DNA of 43,852 bases from Mycobacterium angelicum (lineage in GTDB: Bacteria > Actinomycetota > Actinomycetes > Mycobacteriales > Mycobacteriaceae): NCBI RefSeq assembly GCF_002086155.1, contig NZ_MVHE01000045.1:1-43852 (forward strand), written 5' to 3'. Shown here piece by piece: positions 40,889-43,852 of the stretch. Under the pieces are notes generated by a model. It worked only from the letters and a program-made list of their open reading frames with translations. It ran no database searches and had not been told where the DNA came from. The stretch's first letter is position 1. Every line of letters begins with the position of its first letter. The position numbers were made by a program, and so were the translations under genes.

Positions 40889-41374
40889 ATGACCTTGTCA
40901 TTTCGGCCGACGGCCGATCTCGTCGACGACATCGGACCGGACGTGCGCAGCTGCGACCTGCAATTCCGGCAGTTTGGCGGCCGCACCGAATTCGCCGGTC
41001 CGATCAGCACCGTGCGCTGCTTCCAGGACAACGCATTATTGAAGTCCATACTGTCGGAGCCCGGCGCGGGCGGCGTGCTTGTCATCGACGGTGCCGGCTC
41101 CCTGCACTCGGCATTGGTCGGTGATGTGATCGCCGAGTTGGCCCGCTCCAACGGCTGGGCCGGGCTGGTGGTGAACGGCGCGGTCCGCGACTCCGCCGCA
41201 CTGCGCGGCATCGATATCGGCATCAAGGCGCTGGGCACCAACCCGCGTAAGAGCACCAAGACCGGCGCCGGCGAACGCGACGTCGAAATCACCTTGGGCG
41301 GTGTGACATTCGTTCCCGGCGACATCGCCTACAGCGACGACGACGGCGTTGTCGTCGTCGCTACAGGGTCCTGA
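40889..41374 (+). CDS. rraA: RraA-like protein
   Basis: 161-residue member of the RraA / HMG-CHA-aldolase family (annotated menG in older databases). The family contact region is visible as HSALVGDVIAELARSNGWAG and VVNGAVRDSAAL, followed by GTNPRKSTKTG. It may act as a regulator of RNase E activity or as a class II aldolase; sequence does not decide between these. It starts three bases after the hns stop, so co-transcription is likely. Confidence 0.9.
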   Translation: MTLSFRPTADLVDDIGPDVRSCDLQFRQFGGRTEFAGPISTVRCFQDNALLKSILSEPGAGGVLVIDGAGSLHSALVGDVIAELARSNGWAGLVVNGAVRDSAALRGIDIGIKALGTNPRKSTKTGAGERDVEITLGGVTFVPGDIAYSDDDGVVVVATGS

Positions 41375-41381
41375 ACTGCCC

Positions 41382-42851
41382 CTAAACTCCCACTGGGACA
41401 GGCTTTTTGGCGAACCGCAGACCCTCGTCGTCGATCTTGCCGCGCCGGATGAGGTGGATGTCGCGCAGGTAGTTCTGGTTCAGACGCCATGGGGTGCGCG
41501 AACCCTGCTTGGGCAGTTCGTCGAGCGAGCGCAACACATATCCCGGGGTGAACTCCATGAACGGGCGCTCGTCGACATCCGCGGGCGGATTCTCCACTGT
41601 CACGGTGTCAAAACCCTTGTCGTCCATGTAATTGAGCAGACGGCAGACGAACTCCGAAACCAGGTCGGCCTTCAAGGTCCACGACGCATTGGTGTAGCCG
41701 ACGGTGTAGGCCATGTTCGGAATCCCGGACAGCATCATGCCCTTGTAGGCCATGGTCTTGGTCAGGTCCACCGGCTGGCCGTCGACGGTCGCGCTCGCGC
41801 CACCGAACAGCTGTAGGTTCAAACCCGTTGCGGTGATGATGATGTCGGCCGGCAGCTCCCGGCCCGAGTTCAGCCGGATTCCGGTCGCGGTGAACCGGTC
41901 GATGGTGTCGGTGACCACGTCGACCTTGCCGTGCCGGATGGCCCGGAACAGATCGCCGTTGGGCACCAGGCACAACCGTTGCTCCCACGGGTTATAGTGC
42001 GGCCCAAAGTGTTTGCGCACATCGAAGTCCTCGGGAAGCTGGCGCTGCACCAGGCCCATGAACATCTTTCGCATCCGGCGCGGCCACTTCTGACATGCCC
42101 CATACACAGCCTGCTGACGCAGTACGTTTTTCCACCTGACGGCCGTGTACGCCATCTTCTGCGGAAACCACCGATTGAGCCGCTCGGCAATGGTGTCCTC
42201 TTCTGGCTGGGACACGATGTAGGTGGGCGAGCGCTGCAACATGGTGACATGTTCCGCACCCGAATTCGCCAGGGCCGGAACAAGAGTGACCGAGGTAGCT
42301 CCGCTGCCGATGACAACCACCCGCTTGCCGGCGTAGTCCAAATCCTCCGGCCAGTGCTGGGGGTGGATGATCGGGCCGCTGAAATCCTCGGCACCGGGGA
42401 ACTTGGGCGAGTAGCCCTCCTCGTAGTTGTAGTAGCCGCTGCACAGAAAGAGGAATGAGCAAGTGATCGAACTCGGCACGCCGTCGCTTTCGATCTGCAC
42501 GGTCCAGCGATTGTCCCTGCTCGACCAATCAGCGCTGAGCACCTTCTGGTTGAGCCGGATGTGCTGGTCGATGCCATACATTTCCGCGGTGCTCTTGACG
42601 TAGTCGAGGATCGGCTTACCGTCGGCGATGGCCTGGCGGTCCGTCCAGGGGCGGAAGCGGAAGCCGAGCGTGTACATGTCGGAGTCCGAGCGAATGCCCG
42701 GGTAGCGGAACAGATCCCAGGTGCCGCCCATGGCCTGGCGCTTTTCCAGGATGGCGTAGCTCTTGGTCGGGCAGCGGTCCTGCAAATGCCAGGCCGCACT
42801 CACCCCCGAAATGCCGGCGCCCACGATGACGACGTCAAGGTGCTCAGTCAT
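41382..42851 (-). CDS. ethA: EthA, Baeyer-Villiger-type flavin monooxygenase
   Basis: 489-residue FAD/NADPH monooxygenase that in M. tuberculosis activates thioamide prodrugs such as ethionamide. FAD motif GAGISG is at 11-16, the BVMO fingerprint FSGPIIHPQHWP at 157-168, and the NADPH motif GSGATS at 182-187. Length is that of M. tuberculosis EthA. The physiological role is thought to involve oxidation of ketones such as mycolate species. The start is next to an EthR-like operator. Confidence 0.96.
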   Translation of the reverse strand: MTEHLDVVIVGAGISGVSAAWHLQDRCPTKSYAILEKRQAMGGTWDLFRYPGIRSDSDMYTLGFRFRPWTDRQAIADGKPILDYVKSTAEMYGIDQHIRLNQKVLSADWSSRDNRWTVQIESDGVPSSITCSFLFLCSGYYNYEEGYSPKFPGAEDFSGPIIHPQHWPEDLDYAGKRVVVIGSGATSVTLVPALANSGAEHVTMLQRSPTYIVSQPEEDTIAERLNRWFPQKMAYTAVRWKNVLRQQAVYGACQKWPRRMRKMFMGLVQRQLPEDFDVRKHFGPHYNPWEQRLCLVPNGDLFRAIRHGKVDVVTDTIDRFTATGIRLNSGRELPADIIITATGLNLQLFGGASATVDGQPVDLTKTMAYKGMMLSGIPNMAYTVGYTNASWTLKADLVSEFVCRLLNYMDDKGFDTVTVENPPADVDERPFMEFTPGYVLRSLDELPKQGSRTPWRLNQNYLRDIHLIRRGKIDDEGLRFAKKPVPVGV

Positions 42852-42861
42852 GGCACCAAGC

Positions 42862-42914
42862 TATCAACAGTGTGTCGAATTCGCCAACGGTATGTCGAAT
42901 ACGTCGCTTCCGAC
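42862..42914. promoter_or_regulatory. EthR-like operator upstream of ethA
   Basis: Two 16-base direct repeats, CAACAGTGTGTCGAAT (42865-42880) and CAACGGTATGTCGAAT (42885-42900), lie 20 bases apart just upstream of ethA. The sequence resembles my recollection of the M. tuberculosis ethA-ethR operator, with its CTATCAAC and TGTCGA elements. A further GTCG element and CGACA follow. Confidence 0.7.
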
Positions 42915-43006
42915 AATTGACAGCCAAGTAAATGGATATCGCCAACCTGGTCACTGCGGTTCGATCACCACGTTATAGTCCGCCGCAATTGCAGGAGGTG
43001 GGTGAG

Positions 43007-43852
43007 ATGTCGTTCCTAATCGCAGTGCCGGACTCGCTCGGAACCGCGGCAACCGATCTGGCTGGCCTCGGTTCGGCGCTGAGCGCAGCAAATGCCGTCG
43101 CGGCGGCGCAAACAACCCGGCTAACGGCCGCGGCCGAGGATGAGATCTCGGCGGCCGTCGCCGCATTGTTCTCCGCCCACGGTCAGGGATATCAGGCGCT
43201 CAGCAGACAGGCCGCGGCCTTCCACGCCGAATTCCAACACGGCTTGACGGCCGGCTCGGCGGCGTATGCCGCGGCGGAGGCCGTTAACGCAGCGGCCGCG
43301 AACAACCCGGCGCAACAACTGCTCAACGTGATCAACGGGCAGGTACAGGCGCTGACCGGGCGGCCATTGACCGGCAATGGCGCCAACGGAGCTCCCGGCA
43401 CCGGCGGCAATGGCACCTCGGGCGGCTGGTTGTGGGGCAACGGCGGTGCGGGCGGATCCGGGGCGTCCGGCGCCGACGGCCAACGTGGCGGAACCGGCGG
43501 AGCTGCCGGTCTGTTCGGCAACGGCGGCGCGGGTGGAGCCGGCGGGGAATCGACCACCGGCACGGCGGGAGCCGGCGGAGCCGGCGGGGCCGGCGGCGCG
43601 TTGTTCGGCACTGGCGGCGCCGGCGGAATCGGCGGGACGAGCGGCGCCGCATCTACGGTGACGGCCGGTGCGGGCGGGGCCGGCGGGGCCGGCGGGCTGT
43701 TCGGCAACGGCGGCGCGGGCGGCACCGGCGGGTACGCCCGAAACGCTGCGGCTAGCGGCGGCGGCGGCGGTACCGGCGGCGCCGCCGGATTCTTCGGCAA
43801 TCACGGCGGCACCGGCGGTGGCGGCGGGTTCGGTGCCAGCGGAGGGGCCGGC
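43007..43852 (+). CDS. PE_PGRS protein, partial (runs off right edge)
   Basis: The frame is open for 282 codons to the window edge. The PE domain covers about 1-96, but the usual Pro-Glu pair is Pro8-Asp9 (VPDSLG). A YAAAE secretion signature lies near 86-90. After a linker (QALTGRPLTGNG) a PGRS domain begins with GGAGG-type repeats and NGGAGG units. ATG at 43007 follows AGGAGG by nine bases. It occupies the divergent position where ethR sits in M. tuberculosis. Confidence 0.93.
   Translation, partial: MSFLIAVPDSLGTAATDLAGLGSALSAANAVAAAQTTRLTAAAEDEISAAVAALFSAHGQGYQALSRQAAAFHAEFQHGLTAGSAAYAAAEAVNAAAANNPAQQLLNVINGQVQALTGRPLTGNGANGAPGTGGNGTSGGWLWGNGGAGGSGASGADGQRGGTGGAAGLFGNGGAGGAGGESTTGTAGAGGAGGAGGALFGTGGAGGIGGTSGAASTVTAGAGGAGGAGGLFGNGGAGGTGGYARNAAASGGGGGTGGAAGFFGNHGGTGGGGGFGASGGAG

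Noticed and set aside
42917..42922. TTGACA hexamer as -35 for the PE_PGRS gene
   Set aside because: No suitable -10 element occurs 16-18 bases after it.
43121..43804. Minus-strand Ala/Pro-rich frames opposite the PE_PGRS gene
   Set aside because: PGRS repeats give open antisense frames; the PE domain and ribosome site fix the plus strand as coding.

Overview
The window is a chromosomal segment of a slow-growing, non-tuberculous Mycobacterium. The evidence is high GC, PE and PE_PGRS genes, mycobacterial cell-wall (galactan/arabinan) enzymes, mycobacterial iron-box motifs, and a gene order that follows the M. tuberculosis block from Rv3805c to Rv3854c almost gene by gene. Orthology calls come from remembered M. 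tuberculosis proteins and gene order, not from a search.

Layout. (1) Positions 1-6561, minus strand: the arabinogalactan operon glf, glfT2, PAP2 phosphatase, ubiA, aftB, with start/stop overlaps between the first four genes. (2) 6781-9556, plus strand: erp/pirG and an exported PGRP-type amidase, separated by a long inverted repeat. (3) 9578-15518: a block I do not recognise from this place in M. tuberculosis. It holds a fused PLP ornithine-decarboxylase-like plus spermidine-synthase-like gene, a PE protein, and on the other strand a three-gene cassette (YgiB/DUF1190-like membrane protein, YgiC/YjfC glutathionylspermidine-synthetase-like ATP-grasp ligase, DUF350 membrane protein). This looks like a polyamine synthesis and conjugation locus in an organism group that uses mycothiol rather than glutathione. 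It is the strongest candidate for an undescribed system here. (4) 15586-21522: HAD phosphatase, three tandem acyltransferases, APH-like kinase, metallo-beta-lactamase/Rieske protein and a small partner. (5) 21595-25737: FAD oxidoreductase, TetR, DUF2834 protein, methyltransferase, AraC. These match Rv3829c-Rv3833 and directly follow the Rv3819 match, so the sulfolipid cluster found between them in M. tuberculosis is absent. Two copies of one palindrome mark the likely TetR operators. (6) 25778-31626: serS, septum-formation protein, minimal metalloprotease, Cys-rich mini-protein, phosphoglycerate mutase family, pheA, and an iron-box-controlled DUF2470 gene. (7) 31657-35397: full-length LytR-CpsA-Psr protein, bfrB ferritin, glpQ1, DUF4328 protein. 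(8) 35398-38519: a gene-poor stretch with a DnaA-box-like cluster, a 51-residue membrane protein, sodA with a strong terminator, an Rv3847-like gene, and a GDT1/UPF0016 transporter behind a yybP-ykoY (manganese) riboswitch. (9) 38980-41374: espR, Rv3850-Rv3852 (hns) and rraA. (10) 41382-43852: ethA with an EthR-like operator, but a PE_PGRS gene occupies the divergent position where ethR would be expected.

Metal homeostasis is a recurring theme: IdeR boxes before the DUF2470 and bfrB genes, a manganese riboswitch, and a SodA with Gln at position 145, which suggests manganese use. No CRISPR array, tRNA, rRNA, transposase or phage gene was recognised.
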